Shown: piece after piece, positions 8,764 through 16,996 of the stretch | How positions within the stretch are numbered: the first letter of the stretch is position 1 | Layout: each line of letters begins with the position of its first letter | Source of the DNA: Bradyrhizobium oligotrophicum S58 | Lineage (GTDB): Bacteria; Pseudomonadota; Alphaproteobacteria; Rhizobiales; Xanthobacteraceae | Assembly: GCF_000344805.1 (NCBI RefSeq) | Contig: NC_020453.1 | Location: 6,109,001 to 6,173,000, forward strand | DNA length: 64,000 nucleotides | Direction of reading: 5' to 3' | The notes under the pieces: model-generated | What the model was told of the DNA's origin: nothing | Seen by the model: the letters and a program-made list of their open reading frames with translations, nothing else | Databases searched by the model: none | Position numbers and translations under genes: made by a program

Positions 8764-9597
8764 CTAGTCCTTGGCGCCAACGGAATTGCTGAGCGAGATG
8801 TCGGGCGCCTCCGGCCGCTTCATGCCGACGACGTGATAGCCGGAATCGACGTGATGCACCTCGCCGGTGACGCCGCGCGACATGTCGGACAACAGATAAA
8901 GCGCGCTGTCGCCGACCTCGTCGATGGTCACGGTCCGGCGCAGCGGCGCGTTGTACTCGTTCCACTTCAGGATATAGCGGAAGTCGCCGATGCCGGAGGC
9001 CGCCAGCGTCTTGATGGGACCTGCCGAGATCGCGTTGACGCGGATGTTCTTCTCGCCGAGATCGGCGGCGAGGTAGCGCACGCTGGCCTCCAGCGCCGCC
9101 TTGGCAACGCCCATCACATTGTAGTGCGGCATCCACTTCTCGGCGCCGTAATAGGTCAGCGTGATGATCGAGCCGCCGTCGGTCATCAATTTCTCGGCGC
9201 GCTGCGCGATCGCGGTCAGCGAGTAGCAGCTGATCAGCATGCTCTTGGAGAAATTGTCCTGCGTGGTCTCGATGTAGCGGCCATCGAGCTGGTCCTTGTC
9301 GGAGAAGGCTATAGCATGCACGACGAAATCGATCTTGCCCCACTTCTCCTTCAGCACGTCGAACACGGCGTCGATGGTGGCGGGATCGGTCACGTCGCAA
9401 TGGCCGAGCACGAGGCCGCCAAGCTCAGCGGCGAGCGGCTCGACCCGCTTCTTGAGCGCGTCGCCCTGGTAGGTCAGTGCGATCTCCGCACCGGCCGCGC
9501 GCGCGGCTTTCGCAATGCCCCAGGCGATCGAGCGATTGTTGGCCACGCCGAGAACGACCCCGCGCTTGCCCTGCATCAAACCTGAAATCTGCGCCAT
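8764..9597 (-). CDS. fabI: enoyl-[acyl-carrier-protein] reductase FabI
   Basis: This 277-residue protein is FabI, which reduces trans-2-enoyl-ACP with NAD(P)H in the last step of each fatty acid elongation cycle. The N-terminus GKRGVVLGVANNRSIAWGIA is the divergent Rossmann motif of FabI. The catalytic pair is in SIITLTYYGAEK and YNVMGVAKAAL (Tyr-x6-Lys), followed by VNAISAGPIKTLA. The ATG at 9597 (MAQISGLMQGK) gives the usual length. It is the first gene of the fabI - phosphatase - aroC run. A hairpin repeat region lies upstream. Confidence 0.96.
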   Translation of the reverse strand: MAQISGLMQGKRGVVLGVANNRSIAWGIAKAARAAGAEIALTYQGDALKKRVEPLAAELGGLVLGHCDVTDPATIDAVFDVLKEKWGKIDFVVHAIAFSDKDQLDGRYIETTQDNFSKSMLISCYSLTAIAQRAEKLMTDGGSIITLTYYGAEKWMPHYNVMGVAKAALEASVRYLAADLGEKNIRVNAISAGPIKTLAASGIGDFRYILKWNEYNAPLRRTVTIDEVGDSALYLLSDMSRGVTGEVHHVDSGYHVVGMKRPEAPDISLSNSVGAKD

Positions 9598-9623
9598 GCG
9601 GCTTCCCATCGAACTGATTATTA

Positions 9624-9670
9624 GAGCATGATCCGGAAAAGTGGAAACCGGTTTCCGAAAGATCATGCTC
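9624..9670. repeat. dispersed palindromic repeat ('gagcatgatc' type)
   Basis: Arms gagcatgatc (9624-9633) and gatcatgctc (9661-9670) enclose an inner perfect palindrome ggaaaccggtttcc. This element is very common between genes of Bradyrhizobium and relatives. It lies in the 302-bp gap 9598-9899 between fabI and the divergent sigma-factor gene; apart from it and the next element the gap shows nothing distinct. Confidence 0.9.
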
Positions 9671-9684
9671 AAACAAGGAGACGG

Positions 9685-9716
9685 GCATGATGCGTTTCCG
9701 TGGAAACGCCTCATGC
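9685..9716. repeat. second inverted repeat of the same dispersed family
   Basis: The near-perfect palindrome gcatgatgcgtttcc - gt - ggaaacgcctcatgc has one mismatch between its 15-bp arms. It follows the previous element by 14 bases, as is often seen for this composite repeat. Confidence 0.85.
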
Positions 9717-9899
9717 TCTGAGGACTGGACGTACACCACCGGTCTGGCCCGGTACAGCCCCATTCCGCCCGCTCTGTGGCAAACTCCCGGGCCGGCTTGC
9801 CGGGTCGGAATAGTCCTGTCATCACGGGGTTATGGTCTACGCAAGGCGCGGTTGCGGCCCACGTCTTGATCACAGCAAAGCCTGGCCGCAGGAGACGAG

Positions 9900-10388
9900 A
9901 TGAGCGCGTTCCGGCAGAGCGTCGAGGCCATGATTCCAGCACTGCGCCGCTATGCCCGGGCGTTGGCGCGCGACATGGATGCCGCCGACGATCTGGTCCA
10001 GGACACCCTGGTGCGCGCGCTGCGATCGGAGCGGCTGTTCCTGGGCGGGGACATCAGGAGCTGGCTGTACACGATCCTGACCAATCTGAACAAGAACCGC
10101 CGACGCTCGCTGGCGCGGCGACCGCACTTCATGCCGCTCCAGGATGACAATCCCGACGCCAGCGGCACCGAGGCCGAGAGCCGCGACATCGAGCGCGCGC
10201 TCGCCACACTGGTCGAGGAGCAGCGCGCCGTGCTGCTCCTCGTCGTGCTCGAAGGCATGAGCTATCGCGAAGTGGCCGACATCCAGGGGGTGCCGATCGG
10301 CACCGTGATGTCGCGCCTCGCCCGGGCACGTGCGCATGTCCGCGCCGCGCTCGAGGGCGAGCGGCCGGCGCTGAGGAGGGTGAAATGA
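9900..10388 (+). CDS. ECF-type RNA polymerase sigma factor
   Basis: This 162-residue protein is a group 4 (ECF) sigma factor. Region 2 covers about residues 10-75 (DAADDLVQDTLVRAL and SWLYTILTNLNKNRRR), and region 4 about 105-155 with the helix-turn-helix YREVADIQGVPIGTVMSRLARAR. Length is standard. The gene overlaps a 35-codon small ORF by ATGA, which in turn overlaps an anti-sigma gene by ATGA, so all three are likely translated in a coupled way. It probably directs a stress or envelope response and its own operon; no signature -35 element was identified. Confidence 0.92.
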   Translation: MSAFRQSVEAMIPALRRYARALARDMDAADDLVQDTLVRALRSERLFLGGDIRSWLYTILTNLNKNRRRSLARRPHFMPLQDDNPDASGTEAESRDIERALATLVEEQRAVLLLVVLEGMSYREVADIQGVPIGTVMSRLARARAHVRAALEGERPALRRVK

Positions 10389-10492
10389 CCGTGCGATCCA
10401 CCGCACAAAAGCCGCGCTACCGGGTTCGCTTGACCAAGGCCGCTGCGGCCGCGCCCCGGCGCGGACGTTCGACTGCAACGAGATCCAGATGA
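10385..10492 (+). CDS. 35-residue basic small protein between sigma and anti-sigma genes
   Basis: An ATG at 10385 sits five bases after a strong Shine-Dalgarno (GAGGAGGG at 10373-10380) and overlaps the sigma stop as ATGA. The ORF runs 35 codons to a TGA at 10490-10492, which overlaps the anti-sigma ATG, again as ATGA. The product is rich in Arg, Lys and Ala (MTVRSTAQKPRYRVRL...) with no cysteine or membrane segment. The double 4-bp overlap and the RBS argue for real translation. It may be a functional small protein, or only a coupling ORF that sets the sigma to anti-sigma ratio. No homologue is recognised. Confidence 0.55.
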   Translation: MTVRSTAQKPRYRVRLTKAAAAAPRRGRSTATRSR

Positions 10493-11262
10493 TGACCGAC
10501 CCGACCATTCCCGTCACCGAAGACGAGCTGCACGCCTATGTCGACAACGAGCTGCCGGCCGAGCGCCGCAGCGACGTCGAGCACTGGCTCGCGGCGCATC
10601 CGGCGGACGCCGAACGGGTGCAATCCTGGCGCAGCATGGCCGAGGCGCTGCATGCCCGCTACGATGCCGTCGCCAACGAGCCGGTGCCGCCGCGCCTGGA
10701 TCTCGACCAGCTGGATCGCCGGCCGCGACGCTGGATCCTCGGCGCGATGGCCGCAAGTGTCGCCGCCTTCGCCCTCGGCGGCGGAGTCGGCTGGATCGCG
10801 CATGGCGCGGCATCGTCGCCCGCGCTGCTGCAGAACCTCGCCGGCGACGCGCTCGATGCCCACCGGCTGTATGTCGTCGAGGTCCGCCATCCGGTCGAGG
10901 TCCCCGGGAACGAGAAGGCCCATCTGCAGCAATGGCTGACGCGGCGCTGCGGCCGCACCGTGCAGGCGCCCGAGCTGGAGACCACCGGACTGAAGCTCGT
11001 CGGCGGCCGCCTGCTGCCGGGACCGACCGGCCCGGCCTCCTTCCTGATGTATGAGAGCACCTCTGGCGAGCGCTTCACCGTCTATGCGACCAAGATCGGA
11101 ATCGAGGCGGCCGAGATGCGCTATACCGCCCAGGGAAATACCGCCGCGCTGTCCTGGGCAGAGCGCGGCGTCAGCTACGTCGTCGCCGGCAGCAGCGACC
11201 GCACGCGCCTTAACCAGGTTGCCCGCCTTGTTTATGACCAGTCCGAACGGACGGGCGGCTAG
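10489..11262 (+). CDS. membrane anti-sigma factor
   Basis: This 257-residue protein looks like a single-pass transmembrane anti-sigma factor. Residues 1-60 resemble the anti-sigma domain (EDELHAYVDNELPAERR) but lack the HxxxCxxC zinc ligands of ZAS proteins. One membrane segment lies near residues 80-108 (ILGAMAASVAAFALGGGVGWIA), followed by a periplasmic domain of unknown fold. It directly follows an ECF sigma gene, as expected for its regulator, with a 35-codon ORF between them. A second ATG lies at 10492. The inducing signal, which would act on the periplasmic part, is not evident. Confidence 0.85.
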   Translation: MMTDPTIPVTEDELHAYVDNELPAERRSDVEHWLAAHPADAERVQSWRSMAEALHARYDAVANEPVPPRLDLDQLDRRPRRWILGAMAASVAAFALGGGVGWIAHGAASSPALLQNLAGDALDAHRLYVVEVRHPVEVPGNEKAHLQQWLTRRCGRTVQAPELETTGLKLVGGRLLPGPTGPASFLMYESTSGERFTVYATKIGIEAAEMRYTAQGNTAALSWAERGVSYVVAGSSDRTRLNQVARLVYDQSERTGG

Positions 11263-11517
11263 CGACGGGACATCCGAAGATCTTGCCCGTCGGATACTCC
11301 GTCACGATTCCCGATATGATCTGAACGGCTTGCCGGCGGGCTGCAGACCACGGACGAGACGGCAGCATGACCGGCCTCTCTGGCGCTGCGGATAAACGAA
11401 AGCCTGCGCCGCAATTCCGTCACTGGAAATCTGGAATCAGGTCACCGACGCGTCTCAATATCGCGCCAAATGTTCACGAAAAAATGAGCAGTGTTCGATC
11501 CGCCGATCGACACGGAA

Positions 11518-11575
11518 GCGGCCTCGATTGGGGTTTTGTACCGCGCTGGTCCCCCTCTCGAGGCCGCACTTTTTT
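11518..11575 (+). terminator. candidate Rho-independent terminator or sRNA 3' end
   Basis: Perfect 10-bp arms gcggcctcga (11518-11527) and tcgaggccgc (11558-11567) are followed, after two bases, by six T residues at 11570-11575 on the plus strand. The 30-nt loop contains a further gggg/cccc pairing. It lies 256 nt after the anti-sigma stop, which is far for that operon, so it could also end an unannotated small RNA in the 351-bp gap 11263-11613. The rest of that gap, which is A/T-richer around 11400-11500, shows no gene. Confidence 0.6.
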
Positions 11576-11613
11576 CTCTCAGATTTTCACCTGACGGTCC
11601 CGAATGCACAGCC

Positions 11614-12576
11614 TTACGAGAGGCTGCTGCGCGGATTGTAGGGATGGCGGTCGCGCCATTTGGTCATCAACGCCTCGAGGTCGGCGTCGTTGCCGTCGGG
11701 CAGCACGATCCGGGTGGTGACGAACAGGTCCCCCGTGGAGCCGTCGCTCTTCGGCAGGCCTTTGCCCTTCAGCCGGAAGGTGCGGCCGCTGGAGGTGTTC
11801 TTCGGGATCGACAGCTCGACAGCGCTCCCCAGCGTCGGGGCGCGCACCTTGGCGCCCAGCACGGCCTCATAGAGCGCGATCGGCAGGTCCAGCTTGAGAT
11901 CGCTGCCCTCGACCTTGAAGAACGGATGGGGCGCGATCTGGATCGTGATCAGCAGGTCACCCGGCCGGTGCCCGGGTGCGCTCTCGCCCTGCCCCTTGAG
12001 CCGGATCTGCTGGCCGGCGGTGACGCCGGCCGGAACCTTGACGTTGAGCTCCTTGCCCGACGGCAGACGCACGCGCTTCTCGCCGCCCTTGACGGACTCC
12101 TCGAGCGTCACCGCCATCGCCACCTTCAGATCGAGATCGACCCCGACGCCGCCGGGATCGAACTCGAACGGGCTGCCGCCGCCGGCCCGCGCGCCGCGCT
12201 GGGCGCCGCCGAACATGCTGTTCAGGATATCCTCGAAGCCGCCGCCGCCGAAGCCGCCGCCAGGCCCGCCGCCACTGCGGAAGGTATAATTCTCGAAGCC
12301 CCCCGGCCCGCCTCGACCGGCGCCGCCGCCGCCAGGGAAGCCCTGGAAGCGCGGCTTGCCGTCAGCATCGATCTCCCCGCGATCGAACTGCTTGCGCTTC
12401 TCCTCGTCGCCCAGGATCTCATTGGCCGAATTGATCTCGGCGAACTGCGCCGATGCCTTCGGGTCATCCTTGTTGCTGTCGGGATGGTGCTTCTTGGCGA
12501 GCTTGCGATAGGCGCTCTTGATGGCCGCAGCGCTGGCGCTTCGCGGCACCCCCAAGACCTCATAGGGGTCGCGCAT
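11614..12576 (-). CDS. DnaJ-class J-domain protein (CbpA-like, type B)
   Basis: This 320-residue co-chaperone has an N-terminal J domain (residues 1-70) with the HPD motif at 31-33, a Gly/Phe-rich stretch at about 80-130, and two beta-barrel substrate-binding domains at about 140-310 ([39 protein letters not shown]). The cysteine-rich zinc domain of true DnaJ is absent, so it is a type B protein like CbpA/DjlA-type co-chaperones that stimulate DnaK. An AAGGAG Shine-Dalgarno precedes the ATG. It is a single gene. Confidence 0.92.
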   Translation of the reverse strand: MRDPYEVLGVPRSASAAAIKSAYRKLAKKHHPDSNKDDPKASAQFAEINSANEILGDEEKRKQFDRGEIDADGKPRFQGFPGGGGAGRGGPGGFENYTFRSGGGPGGGFGGGGFEDILNSMFGGAQRGARAGGGSPFEFDPGGVGVDLDLKVAMAVTLEESVKGGEKRVRLPSGKELNVKVPAGVTAGQQIRLKGQGESAPGHRPGDLLITIQIAPHPFFKVEGSDLKLDLPIALYEAVLGAKVRAPTLGSAVELSIPKNTSSGRTFRLKGKGLPKSDGSTGDLFVTTRIVLPDGNDADLEALMTKWRDRHPYNPRSSLS

Positions 12577-12689
12577 CCGTCACGTCTCCTTACAGAAAGT
12601 CAGTTATACTAACCTACGGGCTTCCCGCCCGCTTCGCATTTCATCTGGGGAGTCCGTTGTATTTTTGCAACGGGTTCCAGAGGTCCCGG

Positions 12690-13199
12690 CTAGCTTTGCT
12701 GCCAGGGTTTGAGCGTGTGGATGTCCCAGCGTCCACGCTCGATCCGGCACGCCGAGCCCTGCAGCCAGCGCTCGGTCTTGCCATTGACGTAGCTTGCCAG
12801 GAAATCCCGGCAAGTGCGGCCGTTGTCGGCCGTGTAGGATTTGGCGATCGGCGTCACCGAGCCCCGCGCGCCGGTCTGCGGATTCTGCCAGGGCTGGCTG
12901 GAATCCTTGCTGCCCTTGGTCAACACGTCCGACGCCGCATTGCGGGCAAAGGCGAGATCGCCTTCGGTCGGCTCGCGCTCGGGCGGCGGGCTGATCGATC
13001 CGGTAATCTCTGCATCATCCATCTTGGCGTAGGCCGATTCGGGGCGCGACAGGCTGCAGCCGCCACCGGACAGGCCGATTAGAATGAGTGTCAAAGCGGT
13101 GCCGGCATGACCGATCGCGGATAGGCCAAGCCGGACCGATGCCCTATATAGGACCGGACCAGAATGGACTTGCGCGCGCCTGGCCGCGGGTGAACGCAA
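12690..13199 (-). CDS. RT0821/Lpp0805-family surface lipoprotein
   Basis: This 169-residue protein resembles the RT0821/Lpp0805 surface-protein family of alphaproteobacteria, function unknown. After a basic N-terminus, a hydrophobic segment ([14 protein letters not shown]) ends in a lipobox-like cysteine near residue 48. The C-terminal half has the conserved pattern with paired cysteines, NGRTCRDF and [13 protein letters not shown]. The only in-frame ATG giving the signal peptide is at 13199, just 20 bases from the divergent pdxH start, so the two promoters must overlap each other's coding regions. The N-terminal 15 residues are uncertain. Confidence 0.78.
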   Translation of the reverse strand: MRSPAARRAQVHSGPVLYRASVRLGLSAIGHAGTALTLILIGLSGGGCSLSRPESAYAKMDDAEITGSISPPPEREPTEGDLAFARNAASDVLTKGSKDSSQPWQNPQTGARGSVTPIAKSYTADNGRTCRDFLASYVNGKTERWLQGSACRIERGRWDIHTLKPWQQS

Positions 13200-13219
13200 A
13201 ACTCGGACTCCCCATACAC

Positions 13220-13870
13220 ATGACCGACCCCACGAGCATCAAACACCAGACAACCTTAACATCCGGTACATCGGCTGATTTTACCCAGGCCGGCGAGCCG
13301 TTTGCGCTGTTTGCCGCCTGGTTTGCGGAGGCCAGCAAGAGCGAGCCCAACGATCCGAATGCGATGGCGCTGGCGACGGTCGACGACAGCGGACTGCCTG
13401 ACGTGCGCATGGTGCTGATGAAGGGCTACGACGAAGACGGCTTCGTGTTCTATAGCCACCAGGCCAGCCAGAAGGGCCGCGAGCTCGCTGCCAATCCCAA
13501 GGCCGCCCTGCTGTTTCACTGGAAGTCGCTGCGCCGCCAGGTCCGCATCCGCGGCCTCGTGACGCCGGTGACCGACGAAGAAGCCGACGCCTATTTCGCG
13601 ACCCGGCCGAAGCAGGCGCAGCTCGGGGCCTGGGCCAGCAAGCAGTCGCAGCCGCTGGAGAGCCGCTTCGCCTTCGAGCAGGCGATCGCCAAGGTCGCCG
13701 CGCAATACATCCTCGGCGAGGTGCCGCGGCCGCCGGGCTGGAGCGGCTGGCGGATCACGCCCATCGGCATGGAGTTCTGGCACGACCGGCCGTTCCGCCT
13801 GCATGATCGCATCGAATTCCGGCGCGAAGCCGCGGGCCAGCCGTGGACCAAGGTGAGGATGTATCCGTAA
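13220..13870 (+). CDS. pdxH: pyridoxamine 5'-phosphate oxidase
   Basis: This 216-residue flavoenzyme makes pyridoxal 5'-phosphate from PNP or PMP. It has the FMN-binding segments [19 protein letters not shown] and [17 protein letters not shown], and the C-terminal PdxH signature with [24 protein letters not shown] and WTKVRMYP. The ATG at 13220 gives standard length; the frame is open 44 codons further upstream into the divergent lipoprotein gene. A 9-bp inverted repeat without a T-run lies at 13906-13928, 36 nt after the stop. Confidence 0.95.
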   Translation: MTDPTSIKHQTTLTSGTSADFTQAGEPFALFAAWFAEASKSEPNDPNAMALATVDDSGLPDVRMVLMKGYDEDGFVFYSHQASQKGRELAANPKAALLFHWKSLRRQVRIRGLVTPVTDEEADAYFATRPKQAQLGAWASKQSQPLESRFAFEQAIAKVAAQYILGEVPRPPGWSGWRITPIGMEFWHDRPFRLHDRIEFRREAAGQPWTKVRMYP

Positions 13871-14005
13871 GCCCATTGCGGACCGCCCTGCTTCTCCTCG
13901 CGCGAGCGTCGAACACGACGTTCGACGCATTGCGCATCAAACGCGCACCGAACACGTAACCATTGTGGTAAGTTGATCCCTCCGGGATCGTGAGAGACCC
14001 AGTTC

Positions 14006-14758
14006 ATGGCGACTTCTTCCAACCAGCCGCGGCGCACGATGCTGCTGACGGGCGCCAGCCGCGGCATCGGCCACGCGACGGTGATCCGCTTCTCGTCTGC
14101 CGGCTGGCGCGTCCTCACCTGTTCGCGGCACCCATTCCCGGAGGAATGCCCGTGGGGCGCGGGCCCCGAGGACCATGTCCAGGTCGACCTCTCCGATCCG
14201 CAGGACACGCTGCGAGCGATCGCCGAGATCAAGCAGCGCATCGACGGCGGCGAGCTGCATGCGCTGGTCAACAACGCAGCCATCTCGCCCAAGGGTACCG
14301 GCGGCGCGCGGCTCGGCACCGTCGACACCGACCTCGACACCTGGAATCACGTCTTTCGCGTCAACTTCTTCGCACCGATCATGATGGCGCGCGGACTGAT
14401 CAAGGAGCTCAAGGCCGCCAAGGGCTCGGTGGTCAACGTGACCTCGATCGCCGGCTCGCGCGTGCATCCGTTTGCCGGCGCGGCGTATGCGACCTCGAAG
14501 GCGGCATTGGCCGCACTCACACGTGAAATGGCATCGGATTTCGGCCGGGTCGGGGTGCGCGTCAACTCGATCGCCCCGGGCGAGATCGACACCTCGATCC
14601 TGTCGCCGGGCACCGAGAAGATCGTGCAGGAGCAGATCCCGATGCAGCGGCTCGGCACCCCCGACGAGGTCGCCAAGATCATCTACGTGCTGTGCACCGA
14701 GACAAGTTCCTACGTGAACGGCGCCGAGATCCACATCAATGGAGGCCAGCACGTCTGA
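14006..14758 (+). CDS. SDR family oxidoreductase
   Basis: This 250-residue protein is a classical short-chain dehydrogenase/reductase. It shows the cofactor motif TGASRGIG near residue 14, NNAA near 90, the catalytic serine region VTSIAG and the YATSK Tyr/Lys pair near 162, then VNSIAPGEID. The residue after the second strand is CSRHPF, an arginine that suggests NADP(H) preference. The insert around residues 45-55 (PEECPWGAG) is unusual. It is a single plus-strand gene after pdxH. The substrate is unknown. Confidence 0.9.
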   Translation: MATSSNQPRRTMLLTGASRGIGHATVIRFSSAGWRVLTCSRHPFPEECPWGAGPEDHVQVDLSDPQDTLRAIAEIKQRIDGGELHALVNNAAISPKGTGGARLGTVDTDLDTWNHVFRVNFFAPIMMARGLIKELKAAKGSVVNVTSIAGSRVHPFAGAAYATSKAALAALTREMASDFGRVGVRVNSIAPGEIDTSILSPGTEKIVQEQIPMQRLGTPDEVAKIIYVLCTETSSYVNGAEIHINGGQHV

Positions 14759-14910
14759 GGTTGGTCAACGAGCGGCAACCAAGACGTCCGGCTCGTCCCT
14801 GACTTGGTTCATGCCGGCTTGCCGCTCTCGACGAGTCCCGGGCGACCGCGCCAAGGCGCGATTAACGCCATCCGCAAAGATCGACGCCGACGATCCGGGC
14901 GCCACAAACT

Positions 14911-14945
14911 AACAGCGCCCCCGGAGGGAGCGCTGTTCAGGTGGC
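14911..14945 (-). terminator. possible terminator of the small CxxC protein gene
   Basis: Arms aacagcgc (14911-14918) and gcgctgtt (14930-14937) form a stem that extends through ccccc/ggaggg pairing. Read on the minus strand it lies about 90 nt beyond the stop of the gene at 15025-15261 and is followed by a short T-rich tail. The tail is weak, so this is tentative. The rest of 14759-15024 shows nothing else. Confidence 0.4.
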
Positions 14946-15024
14946 CGTATTGGCATGCTGGATTTCAGATGGGTAGCTGCGCGTGTCGCCCCCACGGAAG
15001 TACCGTCGGGTCGAGAACGTTGGT

Positions 15025-15261
15025 TCAACCTTCGCACACCAAGCCACGCAGGATCTGCGCCGCGCGCCAGCGCAGGCGGGCGGATTCGACGTTGAGCGCG
15101 CTGGAGCAATCATCCTCGCGCTCGTCGTCGTCGAGATCGGCACCGCAGTAGCGGCAGGTGCGCGGCGACAGCGCATGCACCACGACGATATCGGCGCGGC
15201 TGCGCTGATAGTTGGCGAGCTCGACCACGTTGTTCGATGCCGTTATGCGTTTCTCAACCAT
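15025..15261 (-). CDS. small protein with a CxxC motif, function unknown
   Basis: This 78-residue ORF has an AAGAGGCGG Shine-Dalgarno before its ATG. It encodes an N-terminal region with RITASNNVVELANYQRSR, then a CRYCGADLDDDERED segment and a third cysteine (DDCSSAL). The CxxC followed by an acidic patch suggests a small metal-binding or zinc-ribbon-like protein. It is not part of an operon. The codon usage fits the genome and an opposing hairpin follows it, so it is probably real, but no family is recognised. Confidence 0.6.
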   Translation of the reverse strand: MVEKRITASNNVVELANYQRSRADIVVVHALSPRTCRYCGADLDDDEREDDCSSALNVESARLRWRAAQILRGLVCEG

Positions 15262-15674
15262 TGCCGCCTCTTGACCCTGGGCGCGATGAATGCGCCCTCA
15301 AGCTCCGCTTGCATGCCACACGCCGAAGCGCTCGTTGTTGGTCATGCTCACAAGCTGACTTATCGCAGAGAAGTTTCGATCAAACGTTCAGGGTTCCCGT
15401 CAAATTTTACCTGAGGAATTGAGGCGGCTTTGCAGCGGTCTGAGAGGCTCTCTAATATGAATTTTTAGTACACCAACGTGTCTGTTACTTAGCGTGCATA
15501 CCCCTCGCGCTCGGCTGATTTTGCCGACGAACACGTCGAGCGCCGGTCGCTAACAACAAGGCACCAGTGAGGCTTAGTTGAGGGCGCTAGGTGACGCCGC
15601 AGCCCTGGCGCAAATCGACTCCGGGACCCGATTGATCGCGCCCGATCGATGCGGCTGATTTCAGGCCGGCCGCG
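15262..15674. other. intergenic region, A/T-richer, no gene recognised
   Basis: This 413-bp gap is flanked by two minus-strand genes. The part around 15400-15490 is notably A/T-rich (for example ctctaatatgaatttttag) and is a plausible promoter or transcript leader area for the small CxxC gene. No palindrome of note, tRNA or coding frame was seen. Confidence 0.5.
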
Positions 15675-16652
15675 CTACAGCCACTTCTTCCACTTGAAGA
15701 TCCAGTACGGCACGATTGCGCAGATCAGCATCAGCACCAGCGCCATCGGGTAGCCGTGCGCCCATTCGAGCTCCGGCATCATCTTGAAGTTCATGCCGTA
15801 GATCGATGCGATCAAGGTCGGCGGCATCAGCACCACCGCCATGACCGAGAACAGCTTGATGATGTTGTTCTGCTCGAGATTGACGACACCGAGCATCGCG
15901 TCCAGCACGAAAGTGATCTTGCTTGCGAGATAGGAGGCGTGGTCGGTCAGCGAGGCAACGTCGCGCTGCATGGTCTTGAGCTGCTCGCGCATGTCCTTCG
16001 ACCACTTCACGCCTTCGACCACCGCCGACAGGAAGGTGACGACGCGTCCGATCGACACCAGGCTCTCGCGCACCTTCGAGGTCAGGTCGCCCTTGCGGCC
16101 GATCGCGATCAGGATCTGCGAATACTGCTTGGCGTGGCCGTGACGCTCATTGTTCGGCTCGAAGATCTCATGGCTGACCTGGTCGATATCGGCCCCGACC
16201 TTCTCCAGGATGTCGGCGCAGCGGTCGATCACCGCGTCGAGCAATTCCATCAGCACCATCTCGCCGGTGATCCCGGGCGCGCAACTGCGGGCGAGCTTGG
16301 CCTCGACCACCGCGAACGGCCGCGGCTGGTCGTAGCGTACCGTCACCAGACGGTGGCCGGCCAGGATGAAGGTGACGGCCGTGGTCCTGGGCATATCGCT
16401 GTCCGAGTGACACATCAGCGTGGCCGTCATGTAGCGGGCGCCGTTCTCGATGTAGAGACGGCTGGAGATCTCGATCTCCTGCATGTCCTCCCGCGTCGGC
16501 ACCGAGATCCCCGCCAGCTTCTCGACCGCCCGGTCCTCGGCGCTGCTCGGGTTGAACAGGTCGACCCAGACCGCGTTATCCGGCAAAGCCGAGGGATCGG
16601 TGATCGCCGCCTTCTTCAGCGCCGCTTCGGCCGGGACGAACACCGAGAACAT
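15675..16652 (-). CDS. corA: CorA family magnesium/cobalt transporter
   Basis: This 325-residue protein is a CorA-type divalent-cation channel of the inner membrane. The large cytosolic domain fills residues 1-260. Two C-terminal membrane segments follow, with the selectivity motif YGMNF between them and the basic end FKWKKWL. The family's acidic first segment (DLFNPSSAEDRAVEKL) is visible. Length is typical. It is a single gene. Confidence 0.93.
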   Translation of the reverse strand: MFSVFVPAEAALKKAAITDPSALPDNAVWVDLFNPSSAEDRAVEKLAGISVPTREDMQEIEISSRLYIENGARYMTATLMCHSDSDMPRTTAVTFILAGHRLVTVRYDQPRPFAVVEAKLARSCAPGITGEMVLMELLDAVIDRCADILEKVGADIDQVSHEIFEPNNERHGHAKQYSQILIAIGRKGDLTSKVRESLVSIGRVVTFLSAVVEGVKWSKDMREQLKTMQRDVASLTDHASYLASKITFVLDAMLGVVNLEQNNIIKLFSVMAVVLMPPTLIASIYGMNFKMMPELEWAHGYPMALVLMLICAIVPYWIFKWKKWL

Positions 16653-16996
16653 CGAGAAACTCCGAATCGCAGAACGTAATTTTCGGGCGGATTAGCGGTG
16701 GGATGCTGCTGCCTTGTGACGCAGCTTGCCGATACGGTCCATCGGATTTCTCGCCACCCGCCCAAGCGGCCTGGGTTCAGCCCCGTTGGCGCTCCAGCGT
16801 GCCATTCGGAGCACAGCTGTGGATGACGGAGCGGAACTTTGCGGCAAAAAGGCAACAATCACGGCGCTGCAGCGTGACTTGTGCGTGTAGTGGCTGGAAT
16901 TGAGACCAATTTTGACGATAATGGGACGCATGGAATCGCGCTGTGATGGCACGATTTGGTCATTGCAACGTCCGCTGTCAATTTGGAATCGGTGAC
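16653..16996. other. divergent intergenic region between corA and an L,D-transpeptidase gene
   Basis: These 344 bases should contain the promoters of both neighbours. No coding frame with family features, tRNA or strong palindrome was found. A tRNA-T-loop-like gggttcag at about 16774 has no cloverleaf around it. Confidence 0.5.

Noticed and set aside
5748..8792. 1014-codon open frame on the plus strand across the cyclase and aroC genes
   Set aside because: It is antisense to two clear genes. The protein is rich in Arg, His and Asp with no domain, as expected from the third-position GC bias of the real genes.
16760..16830. tRNA-like T-loop (gggttcag) between corA and the L,D-transpeptidase gene
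   Set aside because: No acceptor stem, anticodon stem or CCA context could be fitted around it.
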